From Jeotgalicoccus coquinae (lineage in GTDB: Bacteria; Bacillota; Bacilli; Staphylococcales; Salinicoccaceae), in NCBI RefSeq assembly GCF_014207425.1, contig NZ_JACHFF010000001.1:1234608-1298607 (forward strand): a stretch of DNA of 64,000 nucleotides, given 5' to 3'. A program made the translations under genes and the position numbers. A model generated the notes under the pieces. The model had not been told where the DNA came from and ran no database searches. It saw nothing but the letters and a program-made list of their open reading frames with translations. Positions 36,206-43,510 of the stretch are shown in pieces; positions within the stretch are counted from its first letter, which is position 1; the number at the start of each line of letters is the position of its first letter.

Positions 36206-36784
36206 TTATGCGAACTTATAAGTGTAATATTCTACGATATCTTGGTCTAAATCTCCTGCAGCTGACTTATCCATCACTACAGTTACCATTCTGTGGTTCT
36301 TAATTTCACTCAGTGAACTGTTACCTGTCAGATTTGCATCGTAGAGATTTCTTACGACTTCGCTCTTATCTGCACCTGACGCAAAGATAAAGAGTTCTTT
36401 CGCTTTAAACAGTTCATCGTTATCATTGTTGAAACCAATTTTTTTATTCGAGTTTAAATTGAGCAGTGCAACGTTTACTTTTTTCTTGCCTTTATCATCA
36501 AGATCATCGGCAGTACCGCCGCTGTTTAATTGAGATGAAGGAATATCAAGGTTTTTGAAAACATCCAGCCCGCCTCTGCCTACAGAAAATATCTGCACTT
36601 CAGATAAATCAGCAGGATGATTCTTTACTTCACCGACAAACTTTTCATAAGCCTGTGATAAATCTTCATTAACATCCAGCGCTAAAATACTTGCCGGGTT
36701 GTTGTGAATCTGTTTGCGTAATAAATCCGCGACAAAGATGTCTGCGAGTTCCTTAGTTTCAAATATTTTTAAATTCATTGCCAT
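36206..36784 (-). CDS. NagB/6-phosphogluconolactonase-fold protein
   Basis: 192 residues. The overall pattern (ELADIFVADLLRKQI at the start, a central ASGADKSEVVRNL helix) fits the glucosamine-6-phosphate isomerase/6-phosphogluconolactonase superfamily; a similar short protein is encoded near fumC in staphylococci. The usual catalytic GGG-loop is not evident, so enzyme activity is uncertain. TTGGAGGATAAAAATT precedes the ATG. Confidence 0.6.
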   Translation of the reverse strand: MAMNLKIFETKELADIFVADLLRKQIHNNPASILALDVNEDLSQAYEKFVGEVKNHPADLSEVQIFSVGRGGLDVFKNLDIPSSQLNSGGTADDLDDKGKKKVNVALLNLNSNKKIGFNNDNDELFKAKELFIFASGADKSEVVRNLYDANLTGNSSLSEIKNHRMVTVVMDKSAAGDLDQDIVEYYTYKFA

Positions 36785-36914
36785 AATTTTTATCCTCCAA
36801 TAATCGTCGCATTGTAGTTTAATCTTATATTACCCTAAACGCTGTTTAAAATAACCTAATCTTGATAAGAAACGTAAATTAATAATGTGAAATTACTTTT
36901 TTTACAGGAAAGCC

Positions 36915-36943
36915 TTTTTAATCTTCGTGATATGGTTTATAAT
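36915..36943 (+). promoter_or_regulatory. promoter of the 38-residue membrane peptide gene
   Basis: TTTTTA (36915-36920), 17 bases, TATAAT (36938-36943). The -10 is perfect and the -35 weak. Confidence 0.45.
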
Positions 36944-36980
36944 AAATGTAATTAATATAAGTACTGGAGGCAAATCAATA

Positions 36981-37097
36981 ATGAAAGCATTTCTTATTTT
37001 AATGGTTTGTGCAGCCTTCCTGACTTCTATTCTTACAGCAGGTCGCGAAACCGACTGGGGATATAAAGACGACGGGGAGACAAAAATTAGAGAATAA
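36981..37097 (+). CDS. 38-residue single-helix membrane peptide
   Basis: ATG at 36981 with TGGAGG upstream opens 38 codons ending TAA at 37097, followed within 25 bases by a strong terminator. Residues 2-20 are hydrophobic (MKAFLILMVCAAFLTSILTA), the rest is charged (GRETDWGYKDDGETKIRE). Promoter, ribosome site and terminator around so short a frame argue that it is expressed. I do not recognise a family; a small stress or membrane regulator is possible. Confidence 0.6.
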   Translation: MKAFLILMVCAAFLTSILTAGRETDWGYKDDGETKIRE

Positions 37098-37120
37098 TTT
37101 TATTCAATAAATTTTTTGAA

Positions 37121-37152
37121 CTGAACAGCATTGTGCTGTTCAGTTTTTTTTA
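37121..37152 (+). terminator. intrinsic terminator of the small peptide gene
   Basis: CTGAACAGCA-TTG-TGCTGTTCAG followed by T8. Confidence 0.93.
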
Positions 37153-37246
37153 TGGATTTTGAGAGTATTGGTGTAAGTACTTATTTTCGAGTGCGCCGGC
37201 GTATCACCGCCATCACCACTGCCTTAAAAAATCCCAATCCAGATAA

Positions 37247-37275
37247 TTGAGAATTATTATCAATTAATATATAAT
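37247..37275 (+). promoter_or_regulatory. Fur box over a sigma-A promoter
   Basis: TTGAGAATTATTATCAATT (37247-37265) closely resembles staphylococcal Fur boxes and supplies the -35 TTGAGA; TATAAT follows after 17 bases (37270-37275). Iron-loaded Fur would block the flavin-reductase gene. Confidence 0.72.
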
Positions 37276-37323
37276 AATATGTAACCAGCATACATATTAA
37301 GCAGTATTAAGGAGAATGTATTC

Positions 37324-38028
37324 ATGCAGATTTATTGGAGTAAACTGACAGATGTTGTTACCGAGTCGCCGGAAGTTAAGACTTTCTTTTTTGAGTGCCC
37401 TGAAGATTATACATGGGAGGAAGGTTCTCATATCCACCTTGCATTTGAAGGATTTAATACCGGTGAAAAACCGGATCGCAGCCTGATCAGGCATATGTCT
37501 ATTTCTACTATAAGAGATGAAAACACAATAGGCATTACAACACGCATCAGAAAAGAGCCTTCAAAATTCAAGCAGATATTAAACGCTATGGAAATTGGCA
37601 GCGAGGCGGCTATTTTCAAAACGCATACAAACGTACCGTTAAAGCGTGAAAATAAAAATATTTATATGCTTTCGTCAGGTGTCGGTCTTGCTACATTCAG
37701 ACCGCTCGCTCTCGAATACCTTAATAACAATAATAATATCACTAAAGTACATTCATTAAATATCGATTCATCGAAAGATTATTTATTCACTGATATTTTC
37801 GAATCATCAGCTGAAAAAAATCTGACTGCTCATTTCGTCAGCAGCCGCGATGAATATTATCAGGAAGCTGAAAAACTGACAGCAGATAAAGACGCTCTGT
37901 TTTATGTTGTCGGCAGTGATGAGTTCTTAAGACAGAACATTGAATTACTGCTCAAACAGGGCATTCCAAATTACCAGATCATGCTCGACAAGCACGAAAG
38001 CCAGAGAGAAAAATTATTTGCCAACTAA
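37324..38028 (+). CDS. Fur-controlled FAD/NAD(P)H ferredoxin-reductase-like protein
   Basis: 234 residues with the FNR layout: an FAD-binding barrel containing RHMSIST (about 57-63; RxxS/T-type flavin motif), then a nucleotide-binding half with YMLSSGVGLATFRPL (about 119-133) and a C-terminal YYVVGSDEF-like strand. No iron-sulfur cysteines. The Fur box in its promoter suggests a role in iron release, for instance reducing ferric siderophore or haem-bound iron, but the partner is unknown. AAGGAG precedes the ATG. It converges on nfrA across a shared terminator. Confidence 0.78.
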   Translation: MQIYWSKLTDVVTESPEVKTFFFECPEDYTWEEGSHIHLAFEGFNTGEKPDRSLIRHMSISTIRDENTIGITTRIRKEPSKFKQILNAMEIGSEAAIFKTHTNVPLKRENKNIYMLSSGVGLATFRPLALEYLNNNNNITKVHSLNIDSSKDYLFTDIFESSAEKNLTAHFVSSRDEYYQEAEKLTADKDALFYVVGSDEFLRQNIELLLKQGIPNYQIMLDKHESQREKLFAN

Positions 38029-38067
38029 AAAAATTCCCTGCAGAACTTAATTCTGCAGGGAATTTTT
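38029..38067. terminator. bidirectional terminator
   Basis: AAAATTCCCTGCAGAA/TTCTGCAGGGAATTTT, a perfect 16-bp stem between convergent genes. Confidence 0.93.
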
Positions 38068-38070
38068 TAT

Positions 38071-38811
38071 TTACTGACCTAAAAATCCTTGTTCCTTTAA
38101 TACCGTGTCTACATCGAGACGCTGTTTCTTGCTCAGCATACCGATAACCTGTTCGCTCCATTTATCGGCGCGTCTGCCGTCAGTTCTCTCACTGTAATAA
38201 TCGCTGATACGCTGATCATAAGCCTCGATATCACTTTGAACTTCATCAATTCTCTGATACGTATTTTCGTGATATACCGCTTCAAAAGGCAGTCTTTCTT
38301 TCTGCGTTCCTTCGTCTTCAGGGTATCCTGCAACCATTCCGAATAGTACAAATGCACCTTCAGGCAGCCCGAGAATTTCCCCGGCTTTTTTAATATCGTT
38401 GCGCAATGAACCGATATAACATATTCCCAGTCCCATGCTCTCAGCAGCTACAGCCATATTTTGAGCTGCAAGACTTGCGTCTACAACACCGACAATCAGA
38501 TTTTCTGTTTTATCGTATGCAATTTCTGCTTCTGCCTGTTCAGCCAGTTCTTTATGACGATAAAAATCTACAATAAATACGAACAGGTGGCCGTTATGTT
38601 CCACATAGCTCTGTGTACTGATTTCACGCAGTGCTTTTTTCTTTTCGGGATCAGTGACACCCATAATTGAATAAGCCTGCACGTAGCTCGATGTACTTGC
38701 ACTTTGTGCAGCGCCTACAAGTGTTCTGATTGTTTCCTCAGATAGTTTTTCATCTGTAAATTTTCTTAAAGAGCGGTGATTATTTAATAACTTTATAACA
38801 TCATTCATCAA
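38071..38811 (-). CDS. nfrA: NADPH-dependent FMN nitroreductase NfrA
   Basis: 246 residues, the usual length for the NfsA/NfrA family. The N-terminal HRSLRKFTDE (12-21) and AAQSASTSSYVQAYSI (33-48) bind FMN; GICYIGSLRNDI and a C-terminal arm with SDYYSERTDGRRADKWSEQV close the active site. In staphylococci NfrA uses NADPH to reduce nitro compounds and disulfides under oxidative stress. It stands 10 bases downstream of trmL and is probably in the queG-trmL-nfrA unit. Confidence 0.88.
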   Translation of the reverse strand: MMNDVIKLLNNHRSLRKFTDEKLSEETIRTLVGAAQSASTSSYVQAYSIMGVTDPEKKKALREISTQSYVEHNGHLFVFIVDFYRHKELAEQAEAEIAYDKTENLIVGVVDASLAAQNMAVAAESMGLGICYIGSLRNDIKKAGEILGLPEGAFVLFGMVAGYPEDEGTQKERLPFEAVYHENTYQRIDEVQSDIEAYDQRISDYYSERTDGRRADKWSEQVIGMLSKKQRLDVDTVLKEQGFLGQ

Positions 38812-38820
38812 AAAATCCTC

Positions 38821-39288
38821 CTATTTCAGTCCAGGATACTCCTGCTGTCTTAATGCTTCATAAACCAGTATACCGACAGTGTTCGATAAATTCAGCGATC
38901 GTACTTTGTCAGTCATCGGAATTCTCATCAGTGACTCTTCGTACTCATCTTTCAGCCAGTCCGGCAGTCCTTTCGTTTCACGGCCAAAAATGAAGTAATG
39001 GATTTCATCAGAGCTGCTGAAGTCCACATCCGTAAAGTTCTTTCTGCCAAATTTCGAAATCATATAATAGTTGCCTTTATTCTTGTCAAAGAACTCTTCA
39101 ATCGTGTCATATTCATATAATTCAAGGTCTTTCCAGTAATCCAGACCTGCACGTTTAACGTACTTGTCCTCAAGACTGAAGCCGTATGGTTTAATCAGAT
39201 GCAGCGGTGTGCCTGTTGCGACACATGTTCTTGCGATGTTCCCTGTGTTTTGCGGTATTTCCGGCTGGTAAAGTACAACGTGATTCAT
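38821..39288 (-). CDS. trmL: tRNA (cytidine/uridine-34-2'-O)-methyltransferase TrmL
   Basis: 155 residues, a minimal SPOUT methyltransferase. Motif 1 PQNTGNIARTCVATG is at about 12-26, motif 2 FGRETKGLP near 103-111, and motif 3 IPMTDKVRSLNLSNTVGILVYEALRQ near 124-149 forms the knotted SAM site. It methylates the wobble ribose of tRNA-Leu isoacceptors. Its start overlaps the queG stop by four bases. Confidence 0.93.
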   Translation of the reverse strand: MNHVVLYQPEIPQNTGNIARTCVATGTPLHLIKPYGFSLEDKYVKRAGLDYWKDLELYEYDTIEEFFDKNKGNYYMISKFGRKNFTDVDFSSSDEIHYFIFGRETKGLPDWLKDEYEESLMRIPMTDKVRSLNLSNTVGILVYEALRQQEYPGLK

Positions 39289-40436
39289 AAATTTTTTCCT
39301 TCTTCCTGGCTAGCTTCCTGGATTCCCATAAGCATTTCTTTTTTTACATCGGCATCTGTTTCAATGCCGTAACGTTCATAAATATAATCCAATGCACCGT
39401 CTCCTGCAATCTGTCCGATTGCCCAGTAGGCAGTGCCTTTAATGACCGGACGTACATCCGTTTCGGCAACAGTTTTAAGTATATCAATTGCGCTCTCTTC
39501 TTTAAAGTGAGCAAGTGCAATAATTGCATTCCGCTGAATTGGTTTTTTACCGCGCCATACGCCTGCAAGATGTCCGTAAGTCTCATTAAATTCACGGTTT
39601 GATATTTGCAGCAGCCCGGTGAGTTCAGGTTTTAGAATTTCCGGTTCCAGCACAATATCTTCGTGATGCTCTGTATTGATGCCTTTGTTTCTCGGACACA
39701 CCTGCTGGCAAGTATCACAGCCGTACAGCCTGTTACCGATTTTAGAACGGTATTCAACCGGCATAAAGCCTTTTGTCTGTGTCAGAAATGAAATACATTT
39801 CTGTGAATCTACCTGCCCGTTCCCGACTAGCGCACCTGTAGGACAGCGGTCTACACAGATGTTGCAGTCGCCGCATGAATCCAGCAGCTCTTCATCTGCC
39901 GGAAACGGATAGCTGACTATCATTTCTCCAAGGTAACTATAGGTACCGAGCTTCGGATTGATAATAAATCCATTCTTCCCGGCAAATCCAAGCCCGCTGC
40001 GTCTTGCTACTTCCCTGTCGCTGAGTACACCTGTATCCACCATCGATTTACAGTCGACTGACGGATCCAGTTCTTTAATGAATGCTTCCAGTTTCCCGAG
40101 CCTGCTGCGGAGTAATGTATGATAATCCGTTCCCCATGACGCTCTCGCAAAAATTCCGCGGCGTTCGCCCGCTTTCGATTTAGGTGCATTGCGCAGCCTG
40201 TTTGGGTAGCCGACTGCAATCGAAATAATACTCTCTGCATTCGGCAGACTTGCTTTCGGATTCGTACGCTCTTCAATCGTGCCTGTCTCGAATCCTGATT
40301 CGTAGCCGTTTTTATAGTAATCAATAAGTTTCGCTTTAAACTCAGTGAACGGTTCAGCCGTCGTAAATCCGATATCATCGATACCGATCGCAGCAGCATA
40401 TTCAATTACGCGTTTTTTAAACTCATGACGGTCCAT
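39285..40436 (-). CDS. queG: epoxyqueuosine reductase QueG
   Basis: 383 residues. It reduces epoxyqueuosine to queuosine in tRNA with a cobalamin cofactor. Two ferredoxin-like cysteine clusters are present: CGDCNICVDRCPTGAL (about 189-204) and CDTCQQVCPRN (about 239-249). The C-terminal quarter is a HEAT-like repeat region (AIIALAHFKEESAIDIL, GTAYWAIGQIAGDGALD), which the longer form of QueG carries. TGGGGAAGT precedes the ATG. Confidence 0.93.
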   Translation of the reverse strand: MDRHEFKKRVIEYAAAIGIDDIGFTTAEPFTEFKAKLIDYYKNGYESGFETGTIEERTNPKASLPNAESIISIAVGYPNRLRNAPKSKAGERRGIFARASWGTDYHTLLRSRLGKLEAFIKELDPSVDCKSMVDTGVLSDREVARRSGLGFAGKNGFIINPKLGTYSYLGEMIVSYPFPADEELLDSCGDCNICVDRCPTGALVGNGQVDSQKCISFLTQTKGFMPVEYRSKIGNRLYGCDTCQQVCPRNKGINTEHHEDIVLEPEILKPELTGLLQISNREFNETYGHLAGVWRGKKPIQRNAIIALAHFKEESAIDILKTVAETDVRPVIKGTAYWAIGQIAGDGALDYIYERYGIETDADVKKEMLMGIQEASQEEGKNL

Positions 40437-40453
40437 ACTTCCCCATCCTTTAT

Positions 40454-40482
40454 TTGCAAATTATTCTTCTGTGTTTTATATT
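40454..40482 (+). promoter_or_regulatory. promoter of the ABC-F leader
   Basis: TTGCAA (40454-40459), 17 bases, TATATT (40477-40482); transcription would start about 40489, leaving a leader of some 250 bases. Confidence 0.55.
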
Positions 40483-40545
40483 GTAAATAACAAATACATG
40501 TGCGAGGTGAACTGCAGGACAATGAAGTAGATTATCCTTTTTTTC

Positions 40546-40593
40546 ATGACATATTCAAGCTTATTTATTATGCGAAAAATTATGTCGAAATAG
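40546..40593 (+). CDS. leader peptide of the ABC-F attenuator
   Basis: A 15-codon frame MTYSSLFIMRKIMSK ends with TAG exactly where the antiterminator strand lies. No strong ribosome site precedes it, and a shorter start at the internal ATG (40570) is possible. An even earlier mini-frame (ATG 40498, ten codons) lies next to GAGGTGA. Coding is inferred from position only. Confidence 0.4.
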   Translation: MTYSSLFIMRKIMSK

Positions 40594-40697
40594 GGTTAAT
40601 CTCTGCAGTTCATTTATAATATCTAATTATATACTATTATTCCGCTCCCCTCTCAGTTTACGGGAGAGCCGTTTGTATATTCTGTATTATACTTGGT

Positions 40698-40735
40698 GAG
40701 GCCTTATTTCGACAAAGAAATGAGGCTGTTTTTTT
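40698..40735 (+). terminator. conditional terminator directly before the ABC-F start codon
   Basis: GCCTTATTTC-GACAAA-GAAATGAGGC plus T9. The 3' strand also contains the only GAGG ribosome site of the next gene, so the hairpin would both terminate and hide the site. Confidence 0.75.
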
Positions 40736-42241
40736 ATGATGAATCTTAATGACATCACATTGGAAATTAACGGAGAAACAATTATATCAATCGATAATAA
40801 CACTGTACAGGAACACAAAACAATCGGTCTGATTGGACGCAACGGCAGCGGTAAAACAACTCTGCTGAAACATATCATTAATAACGACACACTGTATACC
40901 AATCAGCGCATCACTTATATTCCGCAGCTGAAAAATAACGATATGGGGAAAAGCGGAGGAGAAACGACGAAAGTTTATCTGCAGCAGGGTTTAAAAAATT
41001 CCGGCGGTATTCTTTTACTGGATGAGCCGACAACTCACCTCGATGAAACAAACGCAGCATGGCTCCTTAATGAGCTGAATAAAAAGAAAGCAATTAAAAT
41101 TATTGCATCACACGACCGCGATTTTCTGGATCAGATTGCAGAAGAAATATGGGCAGTTGAAGATACAAAAATCGCTGTATATCCAGGCAACTACTCGCAT
41201 TACAAAGAGATAGAAGCACATAACAGACAGCGTGAAAAAGATGAGTACGATAAATATATCCGCGAGAAACAGCATCTGGAAAAGGCCGTGGAAAATAAAT
41301 CAAAACAGGCTGCTTTATCGAACAAACCCAAAAATAAAACTGATTCTGATTTTAGACAAAAGGGCGCTAAACCCTATTTCAATAAACTGCAGAAGAAATT
41401 AGATCAGGTGGCTTCTGGTATGGAATCCCGCCTTAACCAGCTTGAAGAAAAAGAAAAGCCCGAAGAAGAAAAACAGGTGATTTTTTATTCTCATGACGTG
41501 GAGAAACTCGGCAGTAAAACAGTTATCCGTCTTGAACATGAAGACATAGCGAGAGAAGAAAAAATGCTTCTGAAAGATGTCTCTCTCTATTTAAAAGCAA
41601 CTGACAAAGTGAGCATCACCGGAACAAACGGTTCAGGCAAAACAACTCTGCTTAATTATATTTATAATAAGTATCGGAATTCCAATCTTGCCATCGGATA
41701 CTTTTATCAGCAGCTTGAGTCTCTGGATTTAAATCTGAGCATTTTAGAAAATATTACAAAGAGCAGCAGTTACGATGAAACCACTGTCAGAACCGCCCTC
41801 GCCCGCTTAAATATTAAAGCAGATGAGGTTCATAAAAAAGTATCCGTCATCAGCGGCGGCGAGCGCGTGAAAGTTCAGCTGGTGAAGCTGCTTATGGCAA
41901 ACAGCCAGGTACTGATTCTCGATGAACCGACCAACTTCCTTGATGTACACTCAATCGAAGCACTTGAAGAAATGCTGAAAAACTATCCGGGACTGATTAT
42001 TTTAGTTTCGCACGATAAACGATTCCGTGAAAGAATCACGCCGGTTTCGTACGATATTCAAAACCGGAAACTCGTTAATCCGGATATACCGGTACCGAGA
42101 AATGCCGAAAAAGATGAGCTGATGGTGCTCGAAACGCAGATCACCCGTGTACTCAGCGAACTGTCAGCAGAATCCACTCCGGAACTGGAAGAAGAATTCG
42201 AACGGCTGATTAAGCAGAAAAATGATATTAATAACCAGTAA
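40736..42241 (+). CDS. antibiotic-resistance ABC-F protein (Vga/Sal-like)
   Basis: 501 residues, two ABC domains and no membrane part. ABC1: Walker A GLIGRNGSGKTTLL (32-45), signature KSGGETT, Walker B ILLLDEPTTHLD. ABC2: GTNGSGKTTLL (about 299), SGGERVKVQLVKLLM, VLILDEPTNFLD. ABC1 is shortened, the inter-domain linker is lysine-rich, and a C-terminal extension (VLETQITRVLSELSAES.PELEEEFERLI) is present; all three are features of Vga(A). Such proteins bind the ribosomal E site and dislodge lincosamides, pleuromutilins and streptogramin A. Resistance spectrum is not deducible. ATG at 40736 or 40739 follows a terminator-type attenuator. Confidence 0.82.
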   Translation: MMNLNDITLEINGETIISIDNNTVQEHKTIGLIGRNGSGKTTLLKHIINNDTLYTNQRITYIPQLKNNDMGKSGGETTKVYLQQGLKNSGGILLLDEPTTHLDETNAAWLLNELNKKKAIKIIASHDRDFLDQIAEEIWAVEDTKIAVYPGNYSHYKEIEAHNRQREKDEYDKYIREKQHLEKAVENKSKQAALSNKPKNKTDSDFRQKGAKPYFNKLQKKLDQVASGMESRLNQLEEKEKPEEEKQVIFYSHDVEKLGSKTVIRLEHEDIAREEKMLLKDVSLYLKATDKVSITGTNGSGKTTLLNYIYNKYRNSNLAIGYFYQQLESLDLNLSILENITKSSSYDETTVRTALARLNIKADEVHKKVSVISGGERVKVQLVKLLMANSQVLILDEPTNFLDVHSIEALEEMLKNYPGLIILVSHDKRFRERITPVSYDIQNRKLVNPDIPVPRNAEKDELMVLETQITRVLSELSAESTPELEEEFERLIKQKNDINNQ

Positions 42242-42258
42242 AATGATAAGAGACAGAT

Positions 42259-42312
42259 GCCGTTGTCAACCGGACACGCTGGATTCACAACAGAGAAACG
42301 CCGTTGTCAACC
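42259..42312. repeat. 13-bp direct repeat at 41-bp spacing
   Basis: GCCGTTGTCAACC occurs at 42259-42271 and 42300-42312, exactly 41 bases apart, between the ABC-F stop and the next terminator. Same period as the array at 17859 though the sequence differs. Confidence 0.6.
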
Positions 42313-42344
42313 AAACTCACTGATTCAAAATCAACATCCAAATC

Positions 42345-42374
42345 AAAAAAAGGCATCCCACAGGGGTGCCTTTT
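42345..42374 (-). terminator. terminator of the DUF6176 gene
   Basis: AGGCACCCCTGTGGGATGCCT followed by T7 on the minus strand. Confidence 0.88.
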
Positions 42375-42729
42375 AATCATTATTATATTTCATCGCACGT
42401 TTGATACGTTCAGGTATCATTACGATCTCAGCTTTCATATCTTCAGGTCTGAATGTTTTATCAATACATTTTTCCCAGTATTCCAGATGTTTTTCATCAA
42501 GATCTGTTTTGGAAACAGTGTCATCTGATTGAGCGTCATCCTGAACGCTGTACCAGTATAAATATTCTACATCATTAAAAGCTTCGCGGAAGATTGTTTC
42601 AACGAACATTTTCTCGCCTTCGAGGTTCATGAGAACGTCATCCATATGATTATGCATGTATTCTATCCACTCGTCTACCAGCTTGCTTTTACCTTCTTTA
42701 ACTCTGTACTTCGTCAATTCTACTCTCAT
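42373..42729 (-). CDS. DUF6176 family protein
   Basis: 118 residues, small soluble protein with an ABM-like look (VELTKYRVKEGKSKLVDEWIEYMHNHMDDVLMNLEGEKMFVE, then VEYLYWYSVQDD). The pattern fits the DUF6176 family found in Firmicutes; its function is unknown. AAGAGGGGAGCAATC precedes the ATG. It is divergent from maf with 190 bases between them that hold no other clear feature. Confidence 0.65.
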   Translation of the reverse strand: MRVELTKYRVKEGKSKLVDEWIEYMHNHMDDVLMNLEGEKMFVETIFREAFNDVEYLYWYSVQDDAQSDDTVSKTDLDEKHLEYWEKCIDKTFRPEDMKAEIVMIPERIKRAMKYNND

Positions 42730-42918
42730 GATTGCTCCCCTCTTAAAACGACTATCTATTTAGGTTTAACCTATGTATTATTAAAATTAAATAATTTTTA
42801 TATATTTTTAGCATACTGTTTAAAAATAACCTGCTTTAACGTCATTATAACGTTTTCCCGGCTAAAGACAACGTATATATGTATCTTTGCCTATTTTATG
42901 CACCGGAGGTCTCATTTA

Positions 42919-43473
42919 ATGAAACTTATACTAGGTTCCCAATCGCCAAGACGCCGTGAACTTCTTTCCCAGGCCGGTCTGGATTATGAAATCCTTATAC
43001 CCGATGCCGATGAAAAACAAATTACGAGCAGCGATCCGAAAACTAAAGTAATCGAAACTGCCAGATTGAAATCGTCAGTTCTGACGGTGGATGATAATTC
43101 TGTCCTGTTAACCTGTGATACAGTTGTCAGTCACAATAATATTATCTATGAAAAGCCCGCCACAGTTGAAGATGCACGTCAAATAATTAAGGCTTTATCC
43201 GGAAGCACTCATGAAGTGTACTCCGGTGTCATATTAAAGTCAAGAGGCTTGGAGGAAATTATTTCGGACCGCACAGAAGTCACTTTTTACGAGCTGTCAG
43301 ATGATGAAATAGAAGAATATGTTAACACCTGCGAGCCTTATGACAAAGCGGGCGGTTACGGTATTCAAAGTTTCGGCGCTGTGTTCGTCAAAGAGATAAA
43401 AGGTGATTACAATACCGTCGTCGGCCTGCCTCTGTCAAAAGTCTACAGAGCTTTGAAAAAGTATAATTTATAA
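42919..43473 (+). CDS. maf: Maf family nucleoside triphosphate pyrophosphatase
   Basis: 184 residues from the ATG at 42919 behind CGGAGGT; the frame extends upstream but that part overlaps another gene's promoter region and is not coding-like. Motifs: LGSQSPRRRELLSQAG (4-19) for phosphate binding, the catalytic DTVV (about 68-71), and GGYGIQSFGAVFV near 149-161. It hydrolyses noncanonical or modified nucleotides such as dTTP/UTP analogues. Confidence 0.92.
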   Translation: MKLILGSQSPRRRELLSQAGLDYEILIPDADEKQITSSDPKTKVIETARLKSSVLTVDDNSVLLTCDTVVSHNNIIYEKPATVEDARQIIKALSGSTHEVYSGVILKSRGLEEIISDRTEVTFYELSDDEIEEYVNTCEPYDKAGGYGIQSFGAVFVKEIKGDYNTVVGLPLSKVYRALKKYNL

Positions 43474-43478
43474 AAACT

Positions 43479-43510
43479 ACCCGCGGGCCGGACAGCCTGC
43501 GGGATTTTGT
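43479..43510 (+). terminator. terminator between maf and the flavoprotein gene
   Basis: CCCGCGGGC-CGGACA-GCCTGCGGG, then ATTTTGTTT; it may serve both convergent genes. Confidence 0.7.

Larger units (their letters stand above)
40508..40735 (+). promoter_or_regulatory. attenuator leader of the ABC-F gene
   Basis: Elements in order: TGAACTGCAG (40508-40517) and its exact complement CTGCAGTTCA (40603-40612) bracket a short leader frame; a second hairpin forms around 40647-40672; and a terminator GCCTTATTTC/GAAATGAGGC with T9 (40701-40735) ends at the start codon. Leader bases 40583-40595 (TGTCGAAATAGGG) can pair for 13 bp with 40702-40714 (CCTTATTTCGACA, one G-U), which would destroy the terminator. 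A ribosome finishing the leader would cover the antiterminator strand; one stalled early would free it. This is the logic of leaders of vga/msr/vmlR-type genes. Confidence 0.7.

Noticed and set aside
40498..40530. Ten-codon frame MCEVNCRTMK as the regulatory leader peptide
   Set aside because: It starts almost at the predicted transcript end and does not overlap the antiterminator strand, so the 40546-40593 frame is the better candidate, though neither is proven.
42646..42918. N-terminal extension of Maf
   Set aside because: The extra 91 codons overlap the start of the divergent DUF6176 gene and its promoter region, whereas the ATG at 42919 has a strong ribosome site and fits the family.
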